A stretch of 64,000 bases of DNA from DASZHJ01 sp035507155 (GTDB taxonomy: Bacteria > Pseudomonadota > Alphaproteobacteria > ATCC43930 > CGMCC-115725), in the NCBI GenBank assembly GCA_035507155.1, contig DATJOK010000069.1:1-64000 (forward strand), given 5' to 3'. This document shows, piece by piece, positions 53,230 through 62,197 of the stretch; the stretch's first letter is position 1; each line of letters starts with the position of its first letter. The notes beneath the pieces were generated by a model that was not told the origin of the DNA, ran no database searches, and worked only from the letters and a program-made list of their open reading frames with translations. The position numbers were made by a program, and so were the translations under genes.

Positions 53230-54791
53230 CAGGCGGGTCCCGCCTCCACGAATCGCGGGAACACGCCTTCGGGCTTGGGCAGCTTGGTGCCGGGCTTGAG
53301 CGGCGCACCGAGGGCGGCGAAGCTTCGTGCCTCTGCCGGTACGGCAAGCTGATCCAGCAGCTTCGACATTGCCGCCGGCACCACCGGCTGTGCCAGGATC
53401 GCGAGCTGCCGGATCACCTCGGCCAGCACATAGAGAACGGTGTTCATCCGCGCCGGATCGGTCTTGCGCAGCGTCCAGGGCGCCTCGGCATCGACGTAGC
53501 GGTTGGCGTCCGCCACCACCGCCCAGAGCGTCTCGAGCGCCCGATGAAAGGCCTGCTCGGCGAAGTCGGCGCGCAGTTTCGCCAGCAGCCCGTGGGTGGC
53601 GTCGAGCAGCGCCCGGTCGCTCGCCGCGAACTCCTCGGCCACCGGCACCTCGGCGCCGGCGTTCTTGTTGATGAAACTCAACACCCGTTGCGCGAGGTTG
53701 CCGAAGTCGTTGGCGAGGTCGCCGTTGATGCGGTTCACCACCGCGCGACGCGAGAAGTCGCCGTCGCTGCCGAAGGGCAGCTCGCGCAGCATGAAATAGC
53801 GCACGGCATCGACGCCGTATTCCTCCACCAGCTTCTGCGGCGGGATGAAGTTGCCAAGCGACTTCGACATCTTCTGCCCCTCGACGGTCCACCAGCCGTG
53901 GGCGAAGACGCGCTTCGGCGGCGCGAGGCCCGCCGCCGCCAGGAAGGCCGGCCAGTAGACTGCGTGGAAGCGCACGATGTCCTTCCCCACCATGTGCAGG
54001 TCGGCGGGCCAGAAGGTCTTGAACTCGACGCTCGCGGTGTCCGGGTACCCGGCGGCGGTAATGTAGTTGGTGAGCGCGTCGAGCCAGACATACATCACAT
54101 GCTTCGGATCGTCCGGTACCGGCACGCCCCAGCTGAAGCTGGTGCGCGAAATCGAGAGATCGCGAAGGCCGCTTTTGACGAAGCTCACCACCTCGTTCCG
54201 TCGCGCCTGCGGCCCGATGAAGGAGGGATTGCGCTCGTACCAGTCGAGCAGCCATTCCTGCCAGTCGGAGAGTCGGAAGAAATAGCTGGGCTCCTCCACC
54301 CACTCCACCTCGGCGCCGGAAGGCGCGCGCTTCTTGCCGTCGGGGCCGGTGGTGAGCTCCTCCTCGCCGTAGAACGCCTCGTCGCGCACCGCGTACCAGC
54401 CGTCGTATTTGCCGAGATAGATGTTGTCGTTCCCCTTCGGCGATTTGTTGGCGGCGATGGCGCGCCAGATCGCTTGCGAGGCCTCGATGTGCCGGGGCTC
54501 GGTGGTGCGGATGAAATCGTCGTTGCTGATGTTCATCAGCGTCGACATCTCGCGGAAATTCTGCGAGACGCGGTCGCAGAAGGTCTGCGGATCGACGCCG
54601 GCGGCGCGCGCGGACTTGTCCACCTTCTGACCGTGCTCGTCGGTGCCGGTCAGGAATTTGACGCGACGCCCGTCGAGCCGCATGAAGCGCGCCAGCACGT
54701 CGCAGGCCACCGTGGTGTAGGCGTGGCCGATATGCGGCGCATCGTTCACGTAGTAGATCGGCGTGGTCAGGTAGTAGGGCTGGCCGGCCAT
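53229..54791 (-). CDS. metG: Methionyl-tRNA synthetase
   Basis: From ATG 54791 (520 residues), with AAGGAG five bases upstream. Class I features: PIYYVNDAPHIGHAYTT (HIGH), GTDEHGQKV, and the KMSKS loop in GQKMSKSLGNFIPPQ. The zinc-finger Cys cluster of the MetG1 type is absent, so this is the MetG2-like short form; the C-terminal EMAP-like tRNA-binding domain is also missing. Lies between holB and tatD, a common order. Confidence 0.97.
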   Translation of the reverse strand: MAGQPYYLTTPIYYVNDAPHIGHAYTTVACDVLARFMRLDGRRVKFLTGTDEHGQKVDKSARAAGVDPQTFCDRVSQNFREMSTLMNISNDDFIRTTEPRHIEASQAIWRAIAANKSPKGNDNIYLGKYDGWYAVRDEAFYGEEELTTGPDGKKRAPSGAEVEWVEEPSYFFRLSDWQEWLLDWYERNPSFIGPQARRNEVVSFVKSGLRDLSISRTSFSWGVPVPDDPKHVMYVWLDALTNYITAAGYPDTASVEFKTFWPADLHMVGKDIVRFHAVYWPAFLAAAGLAPPKRVFAHGWWTVEGQKMSKSLGNFIPPQKLVEEYGVDAVRYFMLRELPFGSDGDFSRRAVVNRINGDLANDFGNLAQRVLSFINKNAGAEVPVAEEFAASDRALLDATHGLLAKLRADFAEQAFHRALETLWAVVADANRYVDAEAPWTLRKTDPARMNTVLYVLAEVIRQLAILAQPVVPAAMSKLLDQLAVPAEARSFAALGAPLKPGTKLPKPEGVFPRFVEAGPA

Positions 54792-54827
54792 CGACACTCC
54801 TTGGGGGACGATTCTCGCGCGAGATGC

Positions 54828-55949
54828 CTAGCGCGCGGCCTCTTCGAGCGCGAAAAAAGCGTTCAACACGACCTGCTTGCGGTCGAGATTGATGGCGTCC
54901 GCCTGGGCGAAGAGGTGGGTGATCTTGTCCCATACCTCCACCCAGCGATCAAGGCCGCGGCGGGCCAGTACCTTAGCAAGCGGCACCTCGCTGGCCGCTC
55001 GTCCTCCCGCGGCCGCGGCGGCGATGGCGCGCGCGAGCGTCGCCGGCATCAGCTCGGTAAAGACGCGGTAGCCGTCGTCATTGCCCCAGCGGGCGACCTT
55101 ATCGGCAAAGCCGTGCAGGGCCACGCCGTCGAGATCCGGCAGCGCGGCCAGCAGCTCCAGGAGCGCGCGATGGAGCGCCACGCCGCCCTCCTCCGCCAGC
55201 TCGAGCGCGCGTCCGATGCTGCCTTCCGAAAGCGCCACGAGCACCTCGCGATCTCGCGCCGAGAGGTCGGCGCGGTAATGCGCAACGAGCTCGCCGACCG
55301 CTGCACTGGAAAGCGGTCGGAGCGGCAGGCGGCGGCAGCGCGAGCGGATGGTCGGCAGCAGCCGGCCGGGATTGTCGCTGACCAGGATCAGCAGCGCGCG
55401 CGCCGGCGGCTCCTCCAGGATCTTGAGGAGAGCGTTGGCGGCATTCCGGTTCATCTCGTCGGCGGTATCGATGATGACGATGCGCCAGCCGCCCTCGGCC
55501 GGCGTCAGCCGCAGGAAGGCGCCGACCGTCCGAACGTCCTCCACCACGATCTCGCTCCGCGCGCGCTTGCGCTTCGGGTCGATGCCGCGCTCGATGGTGA
55601 GGAGATCCGCATGGCCGCTGCTGGCCACCCGCCGGAACACCGGTTGCTCGGGTGCGATGACGAGAGATGTCGGCGGCGTCGGAGCGAACAGCGCACTCCT
55701 GCCCTGCTCCGCCGCCTGGGCGAGCAGGAAACGCGCGAAGCGATAAGCGAGCGTCGCCTTGCCGACGCCGTGCGGCCCGGTGATCAGCAATCCCTGCGGC
55801 AACCGGTTCTGCCGGAAGGCCTGCAGAAGAGTGGCCTCGGCGGCCTCGTGGCCGAGCAACGAGGCCTGCTCCCGCGGCGCGGGGATCGCGACCTCCGCCT
55901 CGCCGCCGCCTTCCTCTGCGTCGTCGAAATCCTCTTCGCTCTCTGCCAT
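54828..55949 (-). CDS. holB: DNA polymerase III delta-prime subunit
   Basis: A 373-residue clamp-loader subunit: N-terminal acidic leader, then AAA+ P-loop variant GPHGVGKATLAYRFARFLL, the SRC motif region STIRSRCRRLPLRP, and VVEDVRTVGAFLRLTPAEGG with IIDTADEMNRNAANALLKILEEPP. The delta-prime subunit helps load the sliding clamp. Gene order tmk-holB-metG-tatD is conserved in alphaproteobacteria. Confidence 0.94.
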   Translation of the reverse strand: MAESEEDFDDAEEGGGEAEVAIPAPREQASLLGHEAAEATLLQAFRQNRLPQGLLITGPHGVGKATLAYRFARFLLAQAAEQGRSALFAPTPPTSLVIAPEQPVFRRVASSGHADLLTIERGIDPKRKRARSEIVVEDVRTVGAFLRLTPAEGGWRIVIIDTADEMNRNAANALLKILEEPPARALLILVSDNPGRLLPTIRSRCRRLPLRPLSSAAVGELVAHYRADLSARDREVLVALSEGSIGRALELAEEGGVALHRALLELLAALPDLDGVALHGFADKVARWGNDDGYRVFTELMPATLARAIAAAAAGGRAASEVPLAKVLARRGLDRWVEVWDKITHLFAQADAINLDRKQVVLNAFFALEEAAR

Positions 55950-55973
55950 GGCCCTAGTGTGCCAATACGGCGG

Positions 55974-56621
55974 TCAGAGCGCGATGCCCAAGCGCGCGTG
56001 AACGGCGGCGCGGATCGCCGCTTGCACGCTGCCGATATCTCCCGTCGCGTCGATCACGACGCAGCGGTGCGGCTCGGCGCGCGCGATCTCCAGGAAGCCC
56101 TGGCGCAGGCGGCGATGGAACTCCGGGTCCATGCGCTCGAATCTCGTCTCGGCGCCGGGTCGGGTTGCCGCTCGAGAAAGGCCAGTATCTACAGGTAAAT
56201 CCAGGATAATACTGAGGTCTGGCTTGAACTCGCCGGCGATCAGCTTGTGGAGCGCTCGGAGCGTCTCCTGGGGCAGGCCGCGGCCATATCCCTGATAGGC
56301 GGTGGTCGAGTCCGCGAAGCGGTCCGAGACCACCCATTCGCCGCGCTCGAGCGCGGGCCAGATCGTCTCCACCAGGTGGACGCGCCGCGCCGCCACCATG
56401 AGCAGGGCCTCTGCCTCGGCATCCCAGCGCTGCGGCAGGCCCTCGACCAGCAGCTTCCGGATCTCCTCGGCGCCGGGCGCGCCGCCCGGCTCGCGGGTGC
56501 GGAGTGGCCGGAGCCCAGCCTTGCGCAGGCCGTCGACCAACAATCCCGCCTGGGTGGATTTGCCGGCGCCCTCGCCGCCCTCGAGCGTGATGAAGCGGCC
56601 GCGCGTCAGCGGCGACCCCAC
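55974..56621 (-). CDS. tmk: Thymidylate kinase
   Basis: A 215-residue kinase from GTG 56621, overlapping the dacC stop by 16 bases. P-loop EGGEGAGKST, lid and DR motif VVSDRFADSTTAYQGYGRGLP, and TRFERMDPEFHRRLRQGF are characteristic. It converts dTMP to dTDP. The start is fixed by homology to FITLEGGEGAG; no ATG is near. Confidence 0.95.
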   Translation of the reverse strand: MGSPLTRGRFITLEGGEGAGKSTQAGLLVDGLRKAGLRPLRTREPGGAPGAEEIRKLLVEGLPQRWDAEAEALLMVAARRVHLVETIWPALERGEWVVSDRFADSTTAYQGYGRGLPQETLRALHKLIAGEFKPDLSIILDLPVDTGLSRAATRPGAETRFERMDPEFHRRLRQGFLEIARAEPHRCVVIDATGDIGSVQAAIRAAVHARLGIAL

Positions 56622-57754
56622 ACCAGGTAGCCGGCGGCGACGGCGATACGGCCCATCGGCCCGAGCTTGCCCACGGACTGCGCTGCCACCAGCGGGACGG
56701 TCACGGGATCGACGCCATCGGCAGAGATCGTCAGCTTGCCGACCGTCTGGCCCTTGGTAACCGGCGCATGGACGGGGCCGTCATAATGCGCCACCGCCTT
56801 CATGGTGCGGCGGGCCGCCTTCGGCAGCGTCACCACCACGTCCTGCTGTGTCGTCACCGGGACCTTTGGCTCGGTCCCGAGCCAGACATCGGCCTGATCG
56901 AGCGTCTCGCCGGCCTTCACCAGGCGATAGTCGTTGAATTCGCGGAACGCCCATTCCAGCAGCCGCTCGCCTTCGGTGGACCGCGACTTCATCGTCGGCA
57001 GCCCTGCCAGCACCATGATGATGCGCCGCCCGTCGCGGATCGCCGAGGCGGTGAGGCAATAGCCGGCTTCGTCGGTATGACCGGTCTTCATGCCGTCAAC
57101 GCCGAGGTCCTTGTAGAGCAGCGGATTGCGGTTGCCCTGCTTGATGCCGTTGTAGGTGAAATCCTTCTCGGAATCGTAGTGATAGTATTCCGGAAAATCG
57201 GTGATGAGGCGGCGCGCCAGCGTGGCGAGATCGCGCGCGGTCATGTACTCGTTGGGATCGGGCAGACCATCGACATTGGCGAAATGGCTGTTCTTGAGGC
57301 CGAGCTCCTTCGCCTTCTCGTTCATCATGTCCACGAAGGCGGCTTCGCTGCCGGCGATCCCTTCCGCGAGCACGATGCAGGCGTCGTTGCCGGACTGCAC
57401 GATCATTCCCCGGATGAGGTCTTCCACTTTCACCCGGCCGCCCAGCGGCACGAACATCTTCGAGCCCTGCGTGCGCCAGGCCTTCTCGCTCACCGGCAGC
57501 ATGTCGTCGAGGGAGAGTTTCCCCTTCTTGAGCTGATCATAGACGACGTAGGCGGTCATGATCTTGCTCATGGAGGCCGGCGGCATGCGCTCGTCGGATC
57601 CCTTGTCGAGCAGGATGGCGCCGGTCTCGAAGTCGAGGATGATGGCGTTGCGCGCCTGGGTGTCGATGCCGATCGCTGCCCGCGCCGGCAATCCCGACAC
57701 CAGAAGCGAGCCCGCCACAAGAGCGGCGAGAAACAGCCTCAACGAAGAAATCAT
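56606..57754 (-). CDS. dacC: D-alanyl-D-alanine carboxypeptidase (penicillin-binding protein)
   Basis: A 382-residue exported serine peptidase from ATG 57754. Signal peptide MISSLRLFLAALVAGSLLVSG ending ARA; the catalytic SxxK tetrad PPASMSKIMTAYV, SxN in VQSGNDACIVLAEG, and KTG in DGMKTGHTDEAGYCLT; a C-terminal PBP5-type beta domain with KAARRTMKAVAHYDG and a short terminal hydrophobic/amphipathic stretch (GRIAVAAGYLVWG) likely anchoring to the membrane. It trims pentapeptide in peptidoglycan. Upstream neighbours rlpA and the transglycosylase make this a cell-wall cluster. Confidence 0.95.
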   Translation of the reverse strand: MISSLRLFLAALVAGSLLVSGLPARAAIGIDTQARNAIILDFETGAILLDKGSDERMPPASMSKIMTAYVVYDQLKKGKLSLDDMLPVSEKAWRTQGSKMFVPLGGRVKVEDLIRGMIVQSGNDACIVLAEGIAGSEAAFVDMMNEKAKELGLKNSHFANVDGLPDPNEYMTARDLATLARRLITDFPEYYHYDSEKDFTYNGIKQGNRNPLLYKDLGVDGMKTGHTDEAGYCLTASAIRDGRRIIMVLAGLPTMKSRSTEGERLLEWAFREFNDYRLVKAGETLDQADVWLGTEPKVPVTTQQDVVVTLPKAARRTMKAVAHYDGPVHAPVTKGQTVGKLTISADGVDPVTVPLVAAQSVGKLGPMGRIAVAAGYLVWGRR

Positions 57755-57869
57755 CGCACCTAACCCTCCCAAAGCCGGCGACGCCACGGCGGTATCGCGC
57801 GGTTACCCGAGAACTCTATCGACAATTATAGCGCACCCGCGGCTGCGGTTATGCCGAGCGATGATCTGC

Positions 57870-58826
57870 TCAGTCGACGACGATGCGCGCATCGCCGAAT
57901 CCGGTGGCGAGCACCTTGGCCAGCAGCCGATCCGCCTCCTCCACGCTAGACACCGGTCCGAGCCGGACACGGAAGAGATTGGTGCCGTTGACGCGGATGC
58001 TGGTGATCTGCACCGAGCCCAGCCCGTCGATGCGCTGCTTCACCCGCCGGGCGTTGTCGGGCTGCGCGAAGGCGCCGGCCTGAATATAGATCTGCGCGTT
58101 AGGCTTGGCGGCGCGGATGGTGACCTTCTCCGGGAGCGGCGGCTCGACCATCTGTGGCGGCGCCGATGGGGCGGCGGCGAGCTGAACCGGCCGGCTCGTA
58201 CCCTGGTTGGGGCTGGCGAGGCTGCCCGGAATCGGCGTCAGGTTCTCGGAGGCGACCGGCGTGCGCGGTGCCGCCTGCACCAGCTCCACCTGGCCCGGCG
58301 CCTCCTCGCCGTTGCGGCGCGCGATGGCCTGCGCCTGCATCGTCTCGGCCGTGAGGATCCGCACATGAACCTTGGCGGTGCCCTGCTTCTCGAAGCCCAG
58401 CAGCTGCGCCGCCCGGCGCGACACGTCGATGATGCGGCCGCGCGCGAAAGGTCCACGGTCGTTCACGCGGAGCTCGAGCGAGCGGCCGTTGTCGAGGTTG
58501 GTCACCTCGACAATGCTCGGAAGCGGCAGGGTGTGATGCGCGGCGGTGAGGCCGTTCAGGTCGAAGATCTCGCCGTTCGCGGTGTACTTGCCGTGGAAGG
58601 CGTCACCGTACCAGGAGGCGATCCCAGTCTCGTCGTAGCTGAGATCGGTGTGCGGATAGTACCAGACGCCGTCCACCTCATAGGGCTTGCCGATCTTGTA
58701 GATGCCGAGCCCGAGCCCGGGCGCGGCTCCGGTGGAGATCGGCTCGCGCGAGCCGGAGGAGCAGGCCGCCAGCAGGGCCGCGAGTGCAAAAGCGGCCGCC
58801 ATGCGGGGTTTGAGAGCGAGCGTCAC
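57870..58826 (-). CDS. rlpA: Septal ring lytic transglycosylase RlpA with SPOR domain
   Basis: A 318-residue lipoprotein from GTG 58826: signal with lipobox AALLAACSSG, a double-psi beta-barrel RlpA domain (GIASWYGDAFHGKYTANGE, LPSIVEVTNLDNGRSLELRVNDRGPF), a Pro-rich linker and a C-terminal SPOR domain (IYIQAGAFAQPDNARRV and FRVRLGPVSSVEEADRLL). Both halves are typical of RlpA, which cleaves or binds denuded glycan at the septum. It lies 51 bases after the transglycosylase on the same strand; a long spacer precedes dacC. Confidence 0.95.
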   Translation of the reverse strand: MTLALKPRMAAAFALAALLAACSSGSREPISTGAAPGLGLGIYKIGKPYEVDGVWYYPHTDLSYDETGIASWYGDAFHGKYTANGEIFDLNGLTAAHHTLPLPSIVEVTNLDNGRSLELRVNDRGPFARGRIIDVSRRAAQLLGFEKQGTAKVHVRILTAETMQAQAIARRNGEEAPGQVELVQAAPRTPVASENLTPIPGSLASPNQGTSRPVQLAAAPSAPPQMVEPPLPEKVTIRAAKPNAQIYIQAGAFAQPDNARRVKQRIDGLGSVQITSIRVNGTNLFRVRLGPVSSVEEADRLLAKVLATGFGDARIVVD

Positions 58827-58877
58827 GATCTTGTAGTTCCCGAGAACTCGGCGCCTATTAGTGGTGAAACCTTAGCC

Positions 58878-59870
58878 TCATTCCAGGGCATCAGCAAGGT
58901 AGCCCACGGCGGCGGCAAAGTAGCTGGAGTTGTTCCAGCGCAGGATCGCACGGAAATTATCATAGATGAGTAAAGCCGAGCCTTGCGGCCCGGAGGGCAG
59001 GATGAGCGAGGCCTCCCGGACTTTCGTCGGCAGATCGCCGCCGCCGAAGGAGCGCACGCCGAGACGCTGCCATTCGGCGATCGGCTTGCGGATCTCCTTG
59101 CCGGCGAGGCTGGTGTCGAAATTCGCCGGCAGCTGCACGCGCCGCCCCCAGGTCTCGTCGCCCTTCCAGCCGAGCTGGGAGAGATAATTCGCGATCGAGG
59201 CGAAGACGTCCTCGCGGCGGTGCCAGATGTCGCGCCGGCCGTCGCCGCGATAGCTCACCGCGTACTGCAGGTAGCTCGATGGCATGAACTGGCTCTGGCC
59301 CATCGCGCCGGCCCAGGATCCGGTCATCTCTTCCGGACGGATATAGCCCTGGTCGACGATCTTGATGGCGGCGATCAGCTCGCGGCGGAAGAAGGCGCTG
59401 CGCCTGCCGTCGTAGGCGAGCGTCGCCAGCGCGGAGATGATGGGAAAATCGCCGGTGACGCGACCGAAGTCGGTCTCGATCCCCCAGAGCGAGACGATGT
59501 AGCGCGGCTGCACGCCATAGCGGCGTCCGATGTCGTCGAGGAGGGGGCGGTTTTCCGCCAGCTTGTCGCGTCCGGCGGCGATCCGCTGCGGCGAGACCAC
59601 CCGTTCGATGTACTGCTCGAAGGTAAGCGTGCTCTCCGGCTGCCGGCGGTCGAGCTCCAGCACCCGGTCGATCGGGTGGACGCCCCTGAGCGCGAGGTCG
59701 ACCGACTGCGGGCGCATGCCCTGCCCGATCGCGTCCCGCCGCACACCGGCAATCCAGGAGTTGAAATCCGTATCGGCCGCTCGCGCGGGAACGCCAGCGA
59801 GCGCGCCCGCGGTCAACAGCAACAGGCCCATGCCGAGGCGGCGCACCGCCCTGCTCAACGCTTGCCTCAC
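58878..59870 (-). CDS. Lytic murein transglycosylase, MltB family
   Basis: A 330-residue exported enzyme from GTG 59870 with GGAG eight bases upstream; signal peptide MRQALSRAVRRLGMGLLLLT ending ARA. Family-3 SLT features: EQYIERVVSPQRIAAG, catalytic Glu in SLWGIETDFGR, TGSWAGAMGQSQFMPSSYLQYAVS and IANYLSQLGWKG. It lacks a peptidoglycan-binding domain. Divergent from eutBC; first gene of the leftward cell-wall set. Confidence 0.94.
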   Translation of the reverse strand: MRQALSRAVRRLGMGLLLLTAGALAGVPARAADTDFNSWIAGVRRDAIGQGMRPQSVDLALRGVHPIDRVLELDRRQPESTLTFEQYIERVVSPQRIAAGRDKLAENRPLLDDIGRRYGVQPRYIVSLWGIETDFGRVTGDFPIISALATLAYDGRRSAFFRRELIAAIKIVDQGYIRPEEMTGSWAGAMGQSQFMPSSYLQYAVSYRGDGRRDIWHRREDVFASIANYLSQLGWKGDETWGRRVQLPANFDTSLAGKEIRKPIAEWQRLGVRSFGGGDLPTKVREASLILPSGPQGSALLIYDNFRAILRWNNSSYFAAAVGYLADALE

Positions 59871-60025
59871 GTCCAGAACTCCAATGCAGCACGATGCCGA
59901 CGCCTCGCGCGCGCCTTCTCATCGCACGGCCGGCGGCACCGGCGCAACGCGGTGCGGCGCCCGCCGCTCTCGCCCATCGCGCGAACCAGTCTCCTAAGCT
60001 AGGATAAACTCCTTAAATTCCGCGT

Positions 60026-60047
60026 AAGGAGGCGTCTCCTGTACAGG
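60026..60047 (+). promoter_or_regulatory. Ribosome site and palindromic start region of eutB
   Basis: AAGGAGG at 60026-60032, six bases before the inferred CTG start (60039). AGGAG can pair with CTCCT right after it (loop GCGT), and CCTGTACAGG at 60038-60047 is a perfect 10-base palindrome covering the start codon. The folded form would hide the ribosome site. Confidence 0.55.
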
Positions 60048-61418
60048 GCAGGCATCGACGGCACTCTCTACACATTTCCCGATCTGCGGACGCTGCTCGC
60101 CAAGGCGACGCCGGCGCGCTCCGGCGACTCGCTGGCCGGGGTGGCGGCGGAAAGCGCCGCCGAGCGGGTGGCGGCACAGATGGCCCTCGCCGACCTGCCG
60201 CTCCGCCAGTTCCTGGCCGAGACGGTGGTCCCCTACGAGACCGACGAGGTCACCCGTCTCATCATCGACAGCCACGACGCCGAGGCGTTCGCCCCGGTGG
60301 CGGCGCTCACCGTCGGCGGCCTCCGCGATTGGCTGCTGTCCGATGCCGCGACCTCGGCGGCGCTGGCAACGCTGGCACCCGGCCTCACGCCGGAGATGGT
60401 GGCCGGCGTCTCGAAGCTCTGTCGCAATCAGGATCTGGTGGCGATCGCGCGCAAGTGCCGCGTAGTCACGAAATTCCGCAACACGATCGGCCTCCCCGGC
60501 CGCTTCTCCGCCAGGCTGCAGCCCAATCATCCGACCGACGATCCCAAGGGCGTGCTGGCAAGCATCCTGGACGGGCTGCTGCTCGGTTGCGGCGATGCCG
60601 TCATCGGCATCAATCCGGCCACCGACAGCCCGGAGCGCTGCCTCGCGCTCTGGGAGATGCTCGACGAGCTGCGCCGGCGTCTCGACATTCCAACCCAGGC
60701 CTGCGTGCTCTCCCACGTCACCACCACGCTGGGGCTCATCGAGCGCGATGCGCCGGTCGATCTCGTCTTCCAGTCGATCGGCGGCACCGAGGCGACCAAC
60801 CGCAGCTTCGGCGTAAGCCTGGCGCTGCTCGCCGAGGCGCGCGAGGCGGCGCTGGGCCTGAAGCGCGGAACAGTCGGCGAGAATGTCATGTATTTCGAGA
60901 CCGGCCAGGGCAGCGCGCTCTCGGCCGGCGCCCATCACGGCTGCGATCAGCAGACGCTCGAGGCGCGTGCCTACGCGGTGGCGCGCGCTTTCCCGCCGCT
61001 GCTGGTCAACACCGTGGTGGGCTTCATCGGCCCGGAGTATCTCTTCGACGGCAAGCAGATCATCCGCGCCGGTCTCGAGGATCATTTCTGCGGCAAGCTC
61101 CTCGGCCTGCCGATGGGCTGTGACGTCTGCTACACGAACCATGCCGAGGCCGACCAGGACGACATGGACACGCTGCTGACCATGCTGGCAGTGGCGGGCG
61201 CCACTTTCGTCATGGGAGTGCCCGGGGCCGACGACGTCATGCTCAACTACCAGAGCACGTCCTTCCACGACGTGCTGACGGTGCGCGAGACCTTGGGCCT
61301 GCGGCCGGCGCCGGAGTTCGAAGCCTGGCTCGCCGCGATCGGCGTCGCCACGGGCGAGGGCGCGCTCAGAAGCGAGACGCTTCCGGCGCGCTTCGCGGCC
61401 ATGCTCGCCGAGGGATGA
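60039..61418 (+). CDS. eutB: Ethanolamine ammonia-lyase large subunit, apparent CTG start
   Basis: The frame is open from 60003. EutB-type N-terminal sequence (RAGIDGTLYTFPDLR, LLAKATPARSGDSLAG) begins at 60045, yet no ATG, GTG or TTG precedes it in frame; CTG at 60039, six bases after AAGGAGG, is the best start (459 residues, close to the 453 of E. coli EutB). A GTG at 60141 would delete 34 conserved residues. Other conserved stretches: IGLPGRFSARLQPNHP, PTQACVLSHVTTT, YFETGQGSALSAGAHHG, VNTVVGFIGPEYLFDGKQI and MGCDVCYTNHAEADQDD. It binds adenosylcobalamin with EutC to convert ethanolamine to acetaldehyde and ammonia. No eutA reactivase or shell genes are present. Confidence 0.93.
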   Translation: MYRAGIDGTLYTFPDLRTLLAKATPARSGDSLAGVAAESAAERVAAQMALADLPLRQFLAETVVPYETDEVTRLIIDSHDAEAFAPVAALTVGGLRDWLLSDAATSAALATLAPGLTPEMVAGVSKLCRNQDLVAIARKCRVVTKFRNTIGLPGRFSARLQPNHPTDDPKGVLASILDGLLLGCGDAVIGINPATDSPERCLALWEMLDELRRRLDIPTQACVLSHVTTTLGLIERDAPVDLVFQSIGGTEATNRSFGVSLALLAEAREAALGLKRGTVGENVMYFETGQGSALSAGAHHGCDQQTLEARAYAVARAFPPLLVNTVVGFIGPEYLFDGKQIIRAGLEDHFCGKLLGLPMGCDVCYTNHAEADQDDMDTLLTMLAVAGATFVMGVPGADDVMLNYQSTSFHDVLTVRETLGLRPAPEFEAWLAAIGVATGEGALRSETLPARFAAMLAEG

Positions 61419-61422
61419 GGGA

Positions 61423-62184
61423 ATGGCAGAACCGCCGGTCGAGAGCGATCCGCGCTGGCTTACGCTCAAGCGGCATACGCCGGCGCGCATCGGTCTCGCG
61501 CGCGCCGGCGCCGGCCTGGCGACACGCGACCATCTGCGCTTCCAGCGCGACCACGCCCGCGCCCGCGATGCGGTCCATGACCGGATCGATGCGGCGCCGC
61601 TGCTGGACGGACTGCGCGAGCGCGGCCTCGAGCCGCTGCACCTCCTGAGCGCCGCCGCCGATCGGCGCGCGTATCTGGCGCGGCCGGATCTCGGTCGAAA
61701 GCTGGCTCCGGCGGCGCGCGACAGCCTCGATGGCCGGCCGCACGGCTTCGACTTGGTGCTGGTGCTGGCGGACGGGCTCTCGGCCCGCGCGGTGCAGCAG
61801 CACGCTCTCCCGCTTCTCGATGCGCTGCTGCCGGCGCTGCGCTCGGGCGGCTGGCGGCTGGGGCCGGCGGCCGTCGTCGAGCAGGGACGCGTCGCGATCG
61901 GCGACGAAATCGGCGAAGCGCTGGGCGCCGGCCTGGTGGTGGTGCTGATCGGCGAGCGGCCCGGCCTCTCCTCGCCCACCAGCCTCGGAGCGTATCTGAC
62001 CTGGGCGCCGAGGCGGGGCCGCGTCGATGCGGAGCGCAACTGCATCTCCAACATCCATCCGGACGGTCTCGGCTACGCGGAGGCTGCCCGCAAGCTGCTC
62101 TATCTGCTGGCCGAGGCGCGGCGGCGCAAACTCACCGGCGTCGACCTCAAGGACGAGTCCGCCCTGCTGCCGCCGCCGGGCTGA
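61423..62184 (+). CDS. eutC: Ethanolamine ammonia-lyase small subunit
   Basis: A 253-residue small subunit starting 4 bases after eutB with GAGGG. Motifs: TPARIGLARAGAGLATRDHLRFQRDHARARDAVH, LILADGLSARAV-like VLVLADGLSARAVQQHA, GLVVVLIGERPGLSSPTSLGAYLTWAPRRG and ERNCISNIHPDGLGYAEAARK. It completes the cobalamin-binding site with EutB. Translation is coupled to eutB. Confidence 0.96.
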   Translation: MAEPPVESDPRWLTLKRHTPARIGLARAGAGLATRDHLRFQRDHARARDAVHDRIDAAPLLDGLRERGLEPLHLLSAAADRRAYLARPDLGRKLAPAARDSLDGRPHGFDLVLVLADGLSARAVQQHALPLLDALLPALRSGGWRLGPAAVVEQGRVAIGDEIGEALGAGLVVVLIGERPGLSSPTSLGAYLTWAPRRGRVDAERNCISNIHPDGLGYAEAARKLLYLLAEARRRKLTGVDLKDESALLPPPG

Positions 62185-62197
62185 GCACCCGTCGGCG

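Noticed and set aside
53544..56198. Very long right-strand frame of 884 codons across metG and holB
   Set aside because: Spans two well-supported genes on the other strand; arises because high GC suppresses stops.
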